Below, piece after piece: positions 36,683 through 43,911 of a stretch of DNA of 51,998 nucleotides (within the stretch, counting starts at the first letter, position 1; the number at the start of each line of letters is the position of its first letter). The position numbers and the translations under genes are program-made. Origin of the DNA: Bacteroidales bacterium (lineage in GTDB: Bacteria > Bacteroidota > Bacteroidia > Bacteroidales > F082). The notes under the pieces were generated by a model that saw nothing but the letters and a program-made list of their open reading frames with translations, was not told the origin of the DNA and did not search any database. The stretch spans positions 1 through 51,998 of the forward strand of contig JAFGXS010000076.1 of the NCBI GenBank assembly GCA_016936505.1. Reading direction: 5' to 3'.

Positions 36683-37474
36683 TTAAAAATAAAGGGTGTA
36701 GTTCAGACCAAAAACATCTTGTCCTGAGCCTTGAGCCACAATTACAGACTGGTATGTTTTTCCTGAAGGAACCCCATCAAGATTTATTCTGAACCTTGTT
36801 GAACAACCCGGAAAAATTCCTCTTCTGGGGGCTTCAAGTTCTTTTACTAACGAACCGGACTGGTTAAATAATTTCATGCTCAGATCAGGTGCAATGAAAT
36901 GGTCGCCGGTATTTTCCAGATCAATGGCTAAATATAACTGATCACCTTCCCTTACTAAAGTAGGTTTCATAAAAGTTAGTTTTCCTACTCCTTTGTCTTT
37001 AATATCGGTTACAATTTGGATCGCATAACGGATTACTGTATTAATTGTTACCTGGCCAGCTTGTGAAGGTTTGATAGGAGCCACGCCTTCTACCATAAGT
37101 ACACTCCAGTAGGTTCCTTTAAGCGAATCATTGTGGGGTACAGTTACTGTATATTGAATATATATTGATGAATTGGCTCTGACTACAGCTGTTTTAGGTC
37201 CGAACTCAATCCATTTTGCATTTGATCGTTTTTGTGAACCGGGAGCATTGTAATAAGTAAAATCTTTATAATCATATTGAAGATCAGTTTGATAAACTTT
37301 AATCTCCTGATCTGTATTACCGGTGTTTTGGATTTTGATTTCGCCTTTGTAAATATCTCCGGACGATGCTTTATGAACTTGTCGTAGGCTACCTACTACT
37401 TCGATTGATGCCATTGATGTGAACGGCAATAAAACCGCCATCAGGCAGAGAAATAAAATTTTGTTGCGTTTCAT
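36683..37474 (-). CDS. PapD-like periplasmic chaperone
   Basis: A 263-residue exported protein with signal peptide 1-22 (ending TSMAS). The mature length of about 240 residues equals that of fimbrial chaperones, which have two Ig-like domains. Domain 1 contains KGEIKIQNTGNTDQEIKVY and VRANSSIYIQYTVTVPHND, then GTYWSVLMVEGVAP and VTINTVIRYAIQIV. This is the order of the PapD F1-G1 region (a proline-Asp turn, FW-x-N/S-hydrophobic, then the G1 strand with alternating hydrophobics). Domain 2 starts KLTFMKPTLV and contains LAIDLENTGDHFIAPD. The role would be folding and capping of exported subunits before delivery to the usher-like protein encoded 69 bases downstream. Relationship to classic chaperones is remote. 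Confidence 0.72.
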   Translation of the reverse strand: MKRNKILFLCLMAVLLPFTSMASIEVVGSLRQVHKASSGDIYKGEIKIQNTGNTDQEIKVYQTDLQYDYKDFTYYNAPGSQKRSNAKWIEFGPKTAVVRANSSIYIQYTVTVPHNDSLKGTYWSVLMVEGVAPIKPSQAGQVTINTVIRYAIQIVTDIKDKGVGKLTFMKPTLVREGDQLYLAIDLENTGDHFIAPDLSMKLFNQSGSLVKELEAPRRGIFPGCSTRFRINLDGVPSGKTYQSVIVAQGSGQDVFGLNYTLYF

Positions 37475-37536
37475 GTGGAAAAATTTTGTGAGGATTCAAG
37501 AAATTTATTTTTATAATTATTAATTAGTTTTTGTGG

Positions 37537-37565
37537 AAAAAAAAGGGGGGACAGGGTGTCCCCCC
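37537..37565 (-). terminator. strong intrinsic terminator inside the fibre-like cluster
   Basis: Read on the minus strand: GGGGGGACA, loop CCC, TGTCCCCCC, then eight T. It starts 28 bases after the stop of the third small exported protein and ahead of the chaperone gene. It should make that protein's message more abundant than the assembly genes downstream. Confidence 0.92.
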
Positions 37566-37593
37566 AAGCGTATAGGTCACTATGAATGATAAT

Positions 37594-38157
37594 TTACTGC
37601 CCAGCAGTAATCGTTAAAGTCACGGTTGTCGCAGTTCCTGTTGTTGCTACGATATTAGCATACTGCCCAGCAGTACTAGCGTTCCACTTCCAGTCAAATC
37701 GATACCCGTCTTTAGCAGATGTGCCAGTATAGCAACTGCCAATTCCGGTAAAAATATCCTGTGGGGTAGTAGATAAAGTTATTGTACTTACAGCTGATCC
37801 ATAGGTACCGTCACCGTTGCTGCTTGTAGGCGTTGTTCCTGTTACATCAAGAGAAGTACCGGCAGGAATGACATCATAACTTGCCTGAATACTCCTTGTT
37901 TGACCCGAAGCAACAATTGAAGAAACCTGAGCATAACTGGTTCCGGTTCCTCCTGCAATTGCAGTACCGGCAACATTGGTTGTCAGCTCTAAAGAAATGG
38001 CTGCAACATTGCCTGTAGTATCAACAGCATTAATTAATAAGACTTCAGGGATGCCCATTGAAATTTGTTGTGTGGTATTTGATTGTGCATAAGAAGATGC
38101 GGACAACATTAAGAAGCTAACCACAATAATAATCTGAGATAGTAGATTTTTTTTCAT
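37594..38157 (-). CDS. small exported CYTG-motif protein (major subunit candidate)
   Basis: A 187-residue exported protein: signal peptide 1 to about 25 (ending SSYAQ), then a Thr/Ser/Ala/Gly-rich, Lys-poor, all-beta mature part. Shared features are IPEVLLINAVD near the mature N-terminus, TPQDIFTGIGSCYTG, DGYRFDWKW and the last strand VTLTITAGQ. It has a private -7 box (38232-38239) and is followed by a strong terminator, the transcript design of a highly expressed structural subunit. The composition resembles a surface-fibre protein. No known family recognised. Confidence 0.78.
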   Translation of the reverse strand: MKKNLLSQIIIVVSFLMLSASSYAQSNTTQQISMGIPEVLLINAVDTTGNVAAISLELTTNVAGTAIAGGTGTSYAQVSSIVASGQTRSIQASYDVIPAGTSLDVTGTTPTSSNGDGTYGSAVSTITLSTTPQDIFTGIGSCYTGTSAKDGYRFDWKWNASTAGQYANIVATTGTATTVTLTITAGQ

Positions 38158-38231
38158 AATCTTATTTTTTTTAAAAGAACAACCTTTTATAGTAGCTGGG
38201 TTAGAGCTTTTAGGTTAACAGTAAACCGGAA

Positions 38232-38239
38232 CAAATGTA
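38232..38239 (-). promoter_or_regulatory. internal -7 promoter box before the major-subunit candidate
   Basis: TACATTTG on the minus strand matches TAnnTTTG and is identical to the box of the first susC operon. It predicts a leader of about 68 bases. The rest of the 170-base gap shows only a CCGG-repeat stretch near 38253-38271. Confidence 0.5.
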
Positions 38240-38327
38240 TAGCCTTAGGAGAAGCCGGTAAATAGGCCGGAAACTGAAAAGAACTTCAAAAATGCTGATT
38301 TAGAACTACTGAAATACTGAAAATTTT

Positions 38328-38900
38328 CTAGTGAAAAGCCACAGTAATAGTAAATGTGATTGTAATAGTGGTATTTTGTGAATGAATTTGTTTATAGTTA
38401 TCTGAATACCAGGAAAAAGTCATCTGATATCCATCTGTATCATTTGTTCCGGTGTAACATGTCCCTATATTAGTAACAATATTCTGATCAGTAGTTGAGA
38501 GAATTATAGGAGTAGTAATAGGTGTTCCTAATGATCCGCCACTATTGGTAGTAGTACAAGGGGCAGAGATTAATGTAAATACTGTTCCCTGAGGAACTGT
38601 CCCTGCGGTAATGCAGGCTGAGATTGTACCGCTTCCGCTGTAGGCATGTCCGTAATTTCTGGCAGTTGCCGATAATCTGACAAACAAATCTGAATTTGTT
38701 GCCGGACTGGCTCCCAGACCAGCAGTGGTAGTATTAAACTGCATCCCGATATAGGGATGGTTTGAATCAATCAATCCAACATTATAATTCTGGGTTGGAA
38801 CCGAATCTCCTGCTACATAGGTTTGGGCATTCAGCTTATTGGAGAAAATGATGAGTGCTGTAATCATTAAGATTATATATACCGTTTTTTTCATGATCAT
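38328..38900 (-). CDS. small exported CYTG-motif protein (second subunit candidate)
   Basis: A 190-residue exported protein; a second Met at 38894 is an equally good start. Signal peptide ends about NKLNAQ. The mature part is Thr/Ser-rich and beta-predicted, with GGSLGTPITTPIILSTTDQN, VTNIGTCYTGTN, DGYQMTFSWY and the last strand TITITFTITVAF. It has two further cysteines (SACITAG, SAPCTTT), unlike its relatives. It starts 4 bases after the first subunit gene, so they are co-transcribed. Confidence 0.72.
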   Translation of the reverse strand: MIMKKTVYIILMITALIIFSNKLNAQTYVAGDSVPTQNYNVGLIDSNHPYIGMQFNTTTAGLGASPATNSDLFVRLSATARNYGHAYSGSGTISACITAGTVPQGTVFTLISAPCTTTNSGGSLGTPITTPIILSTTDQNIVTNIGTCYTGTNDTDGYQMTFSWYSDNYKQIHSQNTTITITFTITVAFH

Positions 38901-38904
38901 TTCT

Positions 38905-39465
38905 CTAGTGAGCTGTGATGGTATAGGTTATTGAAATAGGTTTGCCGTGCAGATAATTTATGAAATAGTCATAACTTTTTGGATTATCCCAAACATAATT
39001 AAGTAAACACCCTTTGTTTGTCCCGGTTCCGGTATAACAACTTCCAATATTGATGATGAGGTTCTGCGGGTAATAGTTTAATTTAATTTCCCCAACCGGA
39101 GTTCCTAATGAACCGGCACCGAATCCTGCATCGGGGCTCACAAAAACATATAAATCTACATCTGAAGGGAGTGAACCTGAACTGATGTTTGCGGTAATGT
39201 AATTGGAGCTTCCCGATTTTACAATTGAAGAGTAGTTGAGCCAGGTTTTATCGATATTGGTCTTTGTTATGGTTTGTTCAACCTGATTGGAAGCAATGGC
39301 GAAACTGTGGCTGATGATTTGCTGGTTCTCTACGGCAAAATTGATCAGCGCAATTGGTGGAATCTTCAGCTCAAAAGTTACTGTAGACTTGTTGCTGTTT
39401 TGACTTTTAACAACATGGGGTGTTAAGGTTAGAAATAAAAGACCAACAAGTATTACTTTTTTCAC
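38905..39465 (-). CDS. small exported CYTG-motif protein (first subunit candidate)
   Basis: A 186-residue exported protein with signal peptide 1 to about 22 (ending HVVKSQ). Near the mature N-terminus it has IPPIALINFAVE, matching IPEVLLINAVD of the third protein. Further on come GAGSLGTPVGEIKL, LIINIGSCYTGTG, and the last strand ISITYTITAH. It begins 150 bases after the response-regulator gene; I found no clear -7 box there (TATTTTGG at about 39518-39525 on the minus strand is one base short in spacing). First structural gene of the cluster. Confidence 0.74.
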   Translation of the reverse strand: MKKVILVGLLFLTLTPHVVKSQNSNKSTVTFELKIPPIALINFAVENQQIISHSFAIASNQVEQTITKTNIDKTWLNYSSIVKSGSSNYITANISSGSLPSDVDLYVFVSPDAGFGAGSLGTPVGEIKLNYYPQNLIINIGSCYTGTGTNKGCLLNYVWDNPKSYDYFINYLHGKPISITYTITAH

Positions 39466-39615
39466 TTCTACAAAGGGGATTTTTGATGAAGTAAAATTAG
39501 ATATTATTCAACGGAGCCAAAATAGGCATTATGCTGAAGTTGAGGTTTGAAATTCTGATTTTCTGATTTATCAGTTTTCGGATGTAAAATAACTAGAAGT
39601 TCAGTAAGTAACCAA

Positions 39616-40263
39616 TTACCATAATGTGATAATACCTTTCTTAATGGCGTATTTAACCATGTCGGCAGTGGAGTTCAGATCCAGTTTGGTCAGTATATTT
39701 TGCTTATGGGTTCCAACAGTTTTAACACTGATGAATAACTTATCTGCAATCTCTTTGCTGCTTTTACCTTCGGCATATAGCTTAAGTATTTCAAGTTCTC
39801 TATCCGATAAAATGGGGTCATGTTCTTCTGAACCTGTGCTTTTTCCAATGTAATCGTGGATGATTACTTCGGTTATTTCATCGCTCAGATATTTTTTGCC
39901 TGAATATACAGTTTTCACGGCCTGAAGTAATTCATCGTAATCACAGTTTTTGAAAAGATAACCGTAAGCCCCTACTTCCAGCATTCCTTTAATAAAATGC
40001 TTTTCCGAATGCATGGTTAAAGCAATTACTTTTAAATCGGGAGCCTCCGTTTGTAAAATTTTGGTGGCTTCCATGCCATTAATTTTTGGCATGCCAATAT
40101 CCATAATCAGAATATCGGGTTGTTTTTTCTTTGCTTTTTCAACAGCCTGTTTTCCATCCTCTGCCTGTCCTACTATTTCTATTTCAGGATCTTCAGACAA
40201 AAGTGTGATTATTCCTTCTCTGAATAATTTGTGGTCGTCGGCAATTAGAATTTTTATCGACAT
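39616..40263 (-). CDS. NarL/FixJ-type response regulator
   Basis: A 215-residue cytoplasmic regulator. The receiver domain (1 to about 120) has ADDH (acidic pocket), phospho-acceptor Asp55 in ILIMDIGMPKINGMEA, Thr83-like switch residue in LTMHSE and Lys in YLFKN. The LuxR-type helix-turn-helix (about 148-212) reads LSDRELEILKLYAEGKSSKE and TVGTHKQNILTKL. It is 1 base downstream of the histidine-kinase gene and 150 bases upstream of the small exported proteins, so it most likely controls that cluster. Confidence 0.93.
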   Translation of the reverse strand: MSIKILIADDHKLFREGIITLLSEDPEIEIVGQAEDGKQAVEKAKKKQPDILIMDIGMPKINGMEATKILQTEAPDLKVIALTMHSEKHFIKGMLEVGAYGYLFKNCDYDELLQAVKTVYSGKKYLSDEITEVIIHDYIGKSTGSEEHDPILSDRELEILKLYAEGKSSKEIADKLFISVKTVGTHKQNILTKLDLNSTADMVKYAIKKGIITLW

Positions 40264-40264
40264 A

Positions 40265-41788
40265 TTAGTTGTTTTTTATGGGTATGCTAAAAGTGGCTTT
40301 AGTGCCTTTATCTATTCTCGATTCAATGATTAGTGAACCCTGTATTGACTCAAGTCTTTCGCTGATACTAAACAATCCATAACCGCCTTTTTTAAATAAA
40401 GCATTCTTTCCTTTGTATTCAAATCCTTTTCCATCATCTGTAACGCCAAAGATGTAAAAATTATCGTTTTTATGAACACTTACTCTGATATTGTTTGCCT
40501 GCGCATGTTTGGTAATGTTTGCAAGTAGTTCACAAACAATACGGTAGGTTAGTATTTTTGTGTCGTTATTCATTTCAACCAGATCAATGTCTGAAAGAAA
40601 AACCGTATTTACATTATGATCAGATTCAGTCTGGCTCAGTTTCCATTTAATTGCAGGAAGTAAACCGAGTTCATAAAGAATAGGTGGGCTTAAATCATAA
40701 GTTAGTAAACGCGACTGTATAATTGCCTCATTTAAGAACCCGGATATTTTTTTGAGTTTTTCTTTGATTTCATCCGGAACAATGTTCTTTTTCTGGATGG
40801 AAGAAAGGTTCATATGTACATAAGAAAGAATCTGACCGATTCCATCATGCAAATATTCTGCAATACGGCGCCGTTCTTTTTCTTCAACCACTAATAACTC
40901 CGAATTTAGTTTTTTGAGTTTCTGTTGATCGCGTTTTATTTCAAGCAAACTCTTTTTTAGCTCTTCTTCAGCTCTGCGCCTGAGTGTTACATCGTGTGTA
41001 ATCCCTCTGTAGCCAATAAACTTTAATTCTTCATCAAAAATCGGAAATCCGCTAATAGTCAACCAAATACTTCTGCCGTCCTTTGTTCTGCATAAAACCT
41101 CAATTTCTTTATAGTCAATTTTCTTATTGAAGATGCCAAATAAAACATCTCTTGATTTTTCGTGATTGACAGAGTTGTGAAAGTCAAATAAATATTCTTT
41201 GTTTATGACTAATTCAGCTCGAACCCCAAGAATTTTTTCAATTCCGGCACTTACATAAGTGTATTTTCCCTCAGCATTGATTTCCCAGTAATATTCATTG
41301 GCATATTCAGAAATCTGAAGGAACCGGTTCTCACTGGTGTTGAAATCTTTGGTTTGTTTCTTAATGAAAAGTTCCAGATCCTGATTTTGTTTACGCAGTA
41401 AATCTTCGGCTTTTTTAATTCGTAACATTACTTTTACCTGCGAAACCAGTTCTGGTTTTTGAAATGGTTTGCTGATAAAAGCCTCGGCTCCTAAATTTAG
41501 GCCTTTCACCCGATTTTCGTAATTCTGGCCCAAAGCTGAAACCAATAAAATTGGGATGTGTTTGGTTTCCTCATCTTGTTTGAGTATTTCACAAGCCTCA
41601 AAACCATTCATTCCCGCCATCATAATATCCAATAAAATGGTGTCAGGCATAACCTGTTTTGCAATTTTAACCCCTTCTTCTGCCGAAAGAGAAGTAATAA
41701 TTTCACTGTCAGGAAAGTTTCTTTTTAAGATGGTTTCAATGAGAACCAGATTACTGTAATCGTCATCTATGGCTAAGATTGTACTCAT
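40265..41788 (-). CDS. cytosolic hybrid histidine kinase (REC-PAS-HisKA_3-HATPase)
   Basis: A 507-residue sensor kinase without signal peptide or membrane segment. Domains: N-terminal receiver (1 to about 125, Asp54 in TILLDIMMAGM), short coiled coil (about 128-150), PAS/PAC (about 152-272, WEINAEGKYTYVSAGIEKIL and GRSIWLTISGFPIFDEE), second coiled coil, then a NarX/DegS-type HisKA_3 region with phospho-His314 in YLHDGIGQIL. The HATPase has CELLANITKHA, DDGKGFEY and GGYGLFSISERLE. It should phosphorylate the adjacent NarL-type regulator and itself be tuned by an upstream phosphodonor through its receiver. The signal is unknown. Confidence 0.92.
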   Translation of the reverse strand: MSTILAIDDDYSNLVLIETILKRNFPDSEIITSLSAEEGVKIAKQVMPDTILLDIMMAGMNGFEACEILKQDEETKHIPILLVSALGQNYENRVKGLNLGAEAFISKPFQKPELVSQVKVMLRIKKAEDLLRKQNQDLELFIKKQTKDFNTSENRFLQISEYANEYYWEINAEGKYTYVSAGIEKILGVRAELVINKEYLFDFHNSVNHEKSRDVLFGIFNKKIDYKEIEVLCRTKDGRSIWLTISGFPIFDEELKFIGYRGITHDVTLRRRAEEELKKSLLEIKRDQQKLKKLNSELLVVEEKERRRIAEYLHDGIGQILSYVHMNLSSIQKKNIVPDEIKEKLKKISGFLNEAIIQSRLLTYDLSPPILYELGLLPAIKWKLSQTESDHNVNTVFLSDIDLVEMNNDTKILTYRIVCELLANITKHAQANNIRVSVHKNDNFYIFGVTDDGKGFEYKGKNALFKKGGYGLFSISERLESIQGSLIIESRIDKGTKATFSIPIKNN

Positions 41789-41880
41789 ATTGTTTTTTGC
41801 ATTCAGCTGAAAACTTATTTTTTATCAAAATAATTTTCAATAATACAATGAAATTTTGAAAAACTAAAAATTCATCTTAT

Positions 41881-42957
41881 TTAGAACCCCAATGCTATTC
41901 CTGCAAGACCCACTATAAGGCCGACTGCCATATTGAGTAATTTAATTACAATAAATGCTTTTCTCGATTCTGCAAGTAAGGGTAAGCTGCCATGCCCGTC
42001 CTGAACAATTGAACTTGCCAGCAATATGCTGAAAGGCAGTGTTCCGTTGGCAAAAAGTATAACAAATATTAGGTGAGGTCCCGATTCGGGTATGATCCCA
42101 ATTAGTATAGCAACAATCAAAACCCAGTAAATATTTTGGTGAATTAACTGGCTCAGATCATAATGTTTTATCAGTAAAGTGATCACCAGAAGAGTGAAAA
42201 ATGTCCAGAGAAATATTTTTGAAAAGTGTTTTTTTATGATGTGCCCCCAAAGGTGTTTTTCGAGAAAGTGATCGTTTACCGTAAGAATTACAAAAGTTGA
42301 AAGCAGAATAACAATAAAGAAAGTAATTTTTATCCATTTGGGATCGCCTTCTTCCTGATGAATGTTACCCAGGTTTATCAGATTATGAATACTGCCCCCT
42401 GAAATTTTCTCATCTAAAATGAAGAAAGTAACAAAAAATAATATGCTCATTAATATAAGCGCTCTTGTTGGGGTAATATGTCTTAACTGATATCCAATAT
42501 TTTTTGTTTGAAAACCTGAACATTCCGGAACCTCATGAATGTGCATGTGTTTGGTGTTGATGCCCGAAATCAGGTTCTTTTTGATGAACATATTAACCAG
42601 CCAACCAGAGATCATAGCAATCACAAATAAAATACCTGTAAGTAAAAGTGCCTTACCGGGAAATAGGGAAAACATTGCAAAGGCTTCATCTCCTGATGTT
42701 GCAATCATTGTTGCAACTATGGAGCCTGTTCCAATGATATCGTGAACATAAAGAGAAACAGCTGTATACGCCCCTAAACAACCGGGTATTACACCGAGTA
42801 TTGTTCCTAATAGTAGCTGTTTCCATTTCTTCTTTTTTAGATCTTTTGTCCAAATGCCTTTGGTTAAAACATTAACGTATTCTATGATCAGCATCATCGA
42901 CATTACAAAGAGGGTGATCATAAGTGTTTGTTTAACAATAGGTAACAAGCTTATCAT
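41881..42957 (-). CDS. predicted metal exporter, ArsP_2 / putative manganese transporter family
   Basis: A 358-residue membrane protein with about ten hydrophobic segments in two halves. Each half carries an equivalent glycine-proline motif: LLLGTILGVIPGCLGAYTAV near residues 48-67 and AILIGIIPESGPHLIFVILF near 288-307. A His-rich loop (KHMHIHEVP, about 135-145) in the middle would suit metal binding. I place it in the ArsP_2 family (putative 10-TM heavy-metal exporter) from the repeat motifs; the metal is not known. It is divergent from the Rrf2-type regulator gene, which may control it. Confidence 0.75.
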   Translation of the reverse strand: MISLLPIVKQTLMITLFVMSMMLIIEYVNVLTKGIWTKDLKKKKWKQLLLGTILGVIPGCLGAYTAVSLYVHDIIGTGSIVATMIATSGDEAFAMFSLFPGKALLLTGILFVIAMISGWLVNMFIKKNLISGINTKHMHIHEVPECSGFQTKNIGYQLRHITPTRALILMSILFFVTFFILDEKISGGSIHNLINLGNIHQEEGDPKWIKITFFIVILLSTFVILTVNDHFLEKHLWGHIIKKHFSKIFLWTFFTLLVITLLIKHYDLSQLIHQNIYWVLIVAILIGIIPESGPHLIFVILFANGTLPFSILLASSIVQDGHGSLPLLAESRKAFIVIKLLNMAVGLIVGLAGIALGF

Positions 42958-42976
42958 GGTGATATGGATTTGAATG

Positions 42977-42984
42977 CAAAATTA
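42977..42984 (-). promoter_or_regulatory. -7 promoter box of the metal-exporter gene
   Basis: TAATTTTG on the minus strand matches TAnnTTTG, 20 bases before the start at 42957. Confidence 0.5.
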
Positions 42985-43087
42985 CTAATATTTTATTGTT
43001 TCATCATTTGATTTGAACAATTGTTTAAAATGAAAATAAATTAGGTACCTATTTACATAAATAAAAGTATTGGTTGGTGTGTTTGCA

Positions 43088-43095
43088 TAATTTTG
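43088..43095 (+). promoter_or_regulatory. -7 promoter box of the Rrf2-type regulator
   Basis: TAATTTTG matches TAnnTTTG, 21 bases before the ATG at 43116. It rules out the in-frame upstream ATG at 43074. Confidence 0.5.
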
Positions 43096-43115
43096 TATCA
43101 AAATACTTAATAAGG

Positions 43116-43535
43116 ATGGCTAAAATTGTCAACATTTCTGAAGCAGTTTCCATTGCATTACACTCAATGGTTATTATTGCCAGGCAAGGCACTAACGAGA
43201 AAGTAAATGTGAATGTTCTGGCTGATAAAACAGGAAGTTCGAAGTTTCATATTTCAAAAGTGATGCAAAAGTTGGTAAAAGATGGCTATTTACTTTCAAA
43301 TCGCGGTCCTTCTGGTGGATTTTATCTGGCAAAGAAACCCGAAGATATTTCTTTTTTACAACTCTACGAATCAATCGAAGGTAAAATGGAACTCCATGAC
43401 TGCCCGATTAATCACGAGGTTTGCCCCTTTAAATCATGTATTTTTGAGGATGTGACAGTAAAAATGACACGTGATTTTTACAACCACATGAAAAACAGAA
43501 GTCTTGATTATTACATTAAAAGCAATAAGTTTTAG
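43116..43535 (+). CDS. Rrf2-family transcriptional regulator with three-cysteine cluster motif
   Basis: A 139-residue DNA-binding protein. The winged helix covers about 5-75 (VNVLADKTGSSKFHISKVMQ, GYLLSNRGPSGGFYLAK). Three cysteines, Cys96, Cys103 and Cys108 (DCPINHEVCPFKSC), match the Fe-S-binding set of IscR/NsrR-type members, so it probably senses NO, oxygen or iron through a cluster. The start at 43116 follows AAGG and the -7 box; a longer frame from 43074 would begin upstream of transcription. It converges on a truncated-haemoglobin gene (4-base overlap of stops) and diverges from the metal exporter. Confidence 0.9.
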   Translation: MAKIVNISEAVSIALHSMVIIARQGTNEKVNVNVLADKTGSSKFHISKVMQKLVKDGYLLSNRGPSGGFYLAKKPEDISFLQLYESIEGKMELHDCPINHEVCPFKSCIFEDVTVKMTRDFYNHMKNRSLDYYIKSNKF

Positions 43536-43900
43536 TTGCGATTACGCAAAAAGTCTGCTGTTTTCTGAAAATATTCCCACAGAAAGTTTTTGTGCTCGTC
43601 ATCTATGACCGATTTGCTGAGTGCAACCTGCATGTTTCTTAGCCAATGCTTTATTGTGTCATCTTCAACAGGATATGGTGCATGTCTTCTTCTTAAAGCC
43701 GGATGACCTCTTTGTTCTGAATAAGTTGTTGGTCCGCCAAGATATTGAACCATAAACATATAAAGGCGGTTCTCGGCTCCTTCAAAATCACCTTCATACA
43801 TGGGTGATAATAATTCATCCTCTTTAATTTCTGTGTAAAAGTCGTGAATTAACTTTTTAATGTTTTCATCACCGATTTTCTCATATATACTGATTTCCAT
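43532..43900 (-). CDS. group II truncated haemoglobin
   Basis: A 122-residue cytoplasmic haem protein. Features of trHb group II are Tyr22 at position B10 (HDFYTEI), GGPTTYSEQRGHPALRRRH with the presumed proximal His73 followed by APYPV, and Trp86 at G8 (KHWLRNM). Family members handle oxygen, NO or peroxide. The gene starts 11 bases after a haem-type TonB receptor gene on the same strand, so the two form an operon. The convergent Fe-S Rrf2 regulator is a plausible controller. Confidence 0.93.
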   Translation of the reverse strand: MEISIYEKIGDENIKKLIHDFYTEIKEDELLSPMYEGDFEGAENRLYMFMVQYLGGPTTYSEQRGHPALRRRHAPYPVEDDTIKHWLRNMQVALSKSVIDDEHKNFLWEYFQKTADFLRNRN

Positions 43901-43911
43901 GGTTTACGTTA

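Noticed and set aside
37594-39465. The small exported proteins as Bacteroidales type V (FimA/Mfa1-type) fimbrillins
   Set aside because: They have ordinary signal peptides with no lipobox Cys, are far shorter than type V fimbrillins, and lie beside chaperone/usher-like genes instead.
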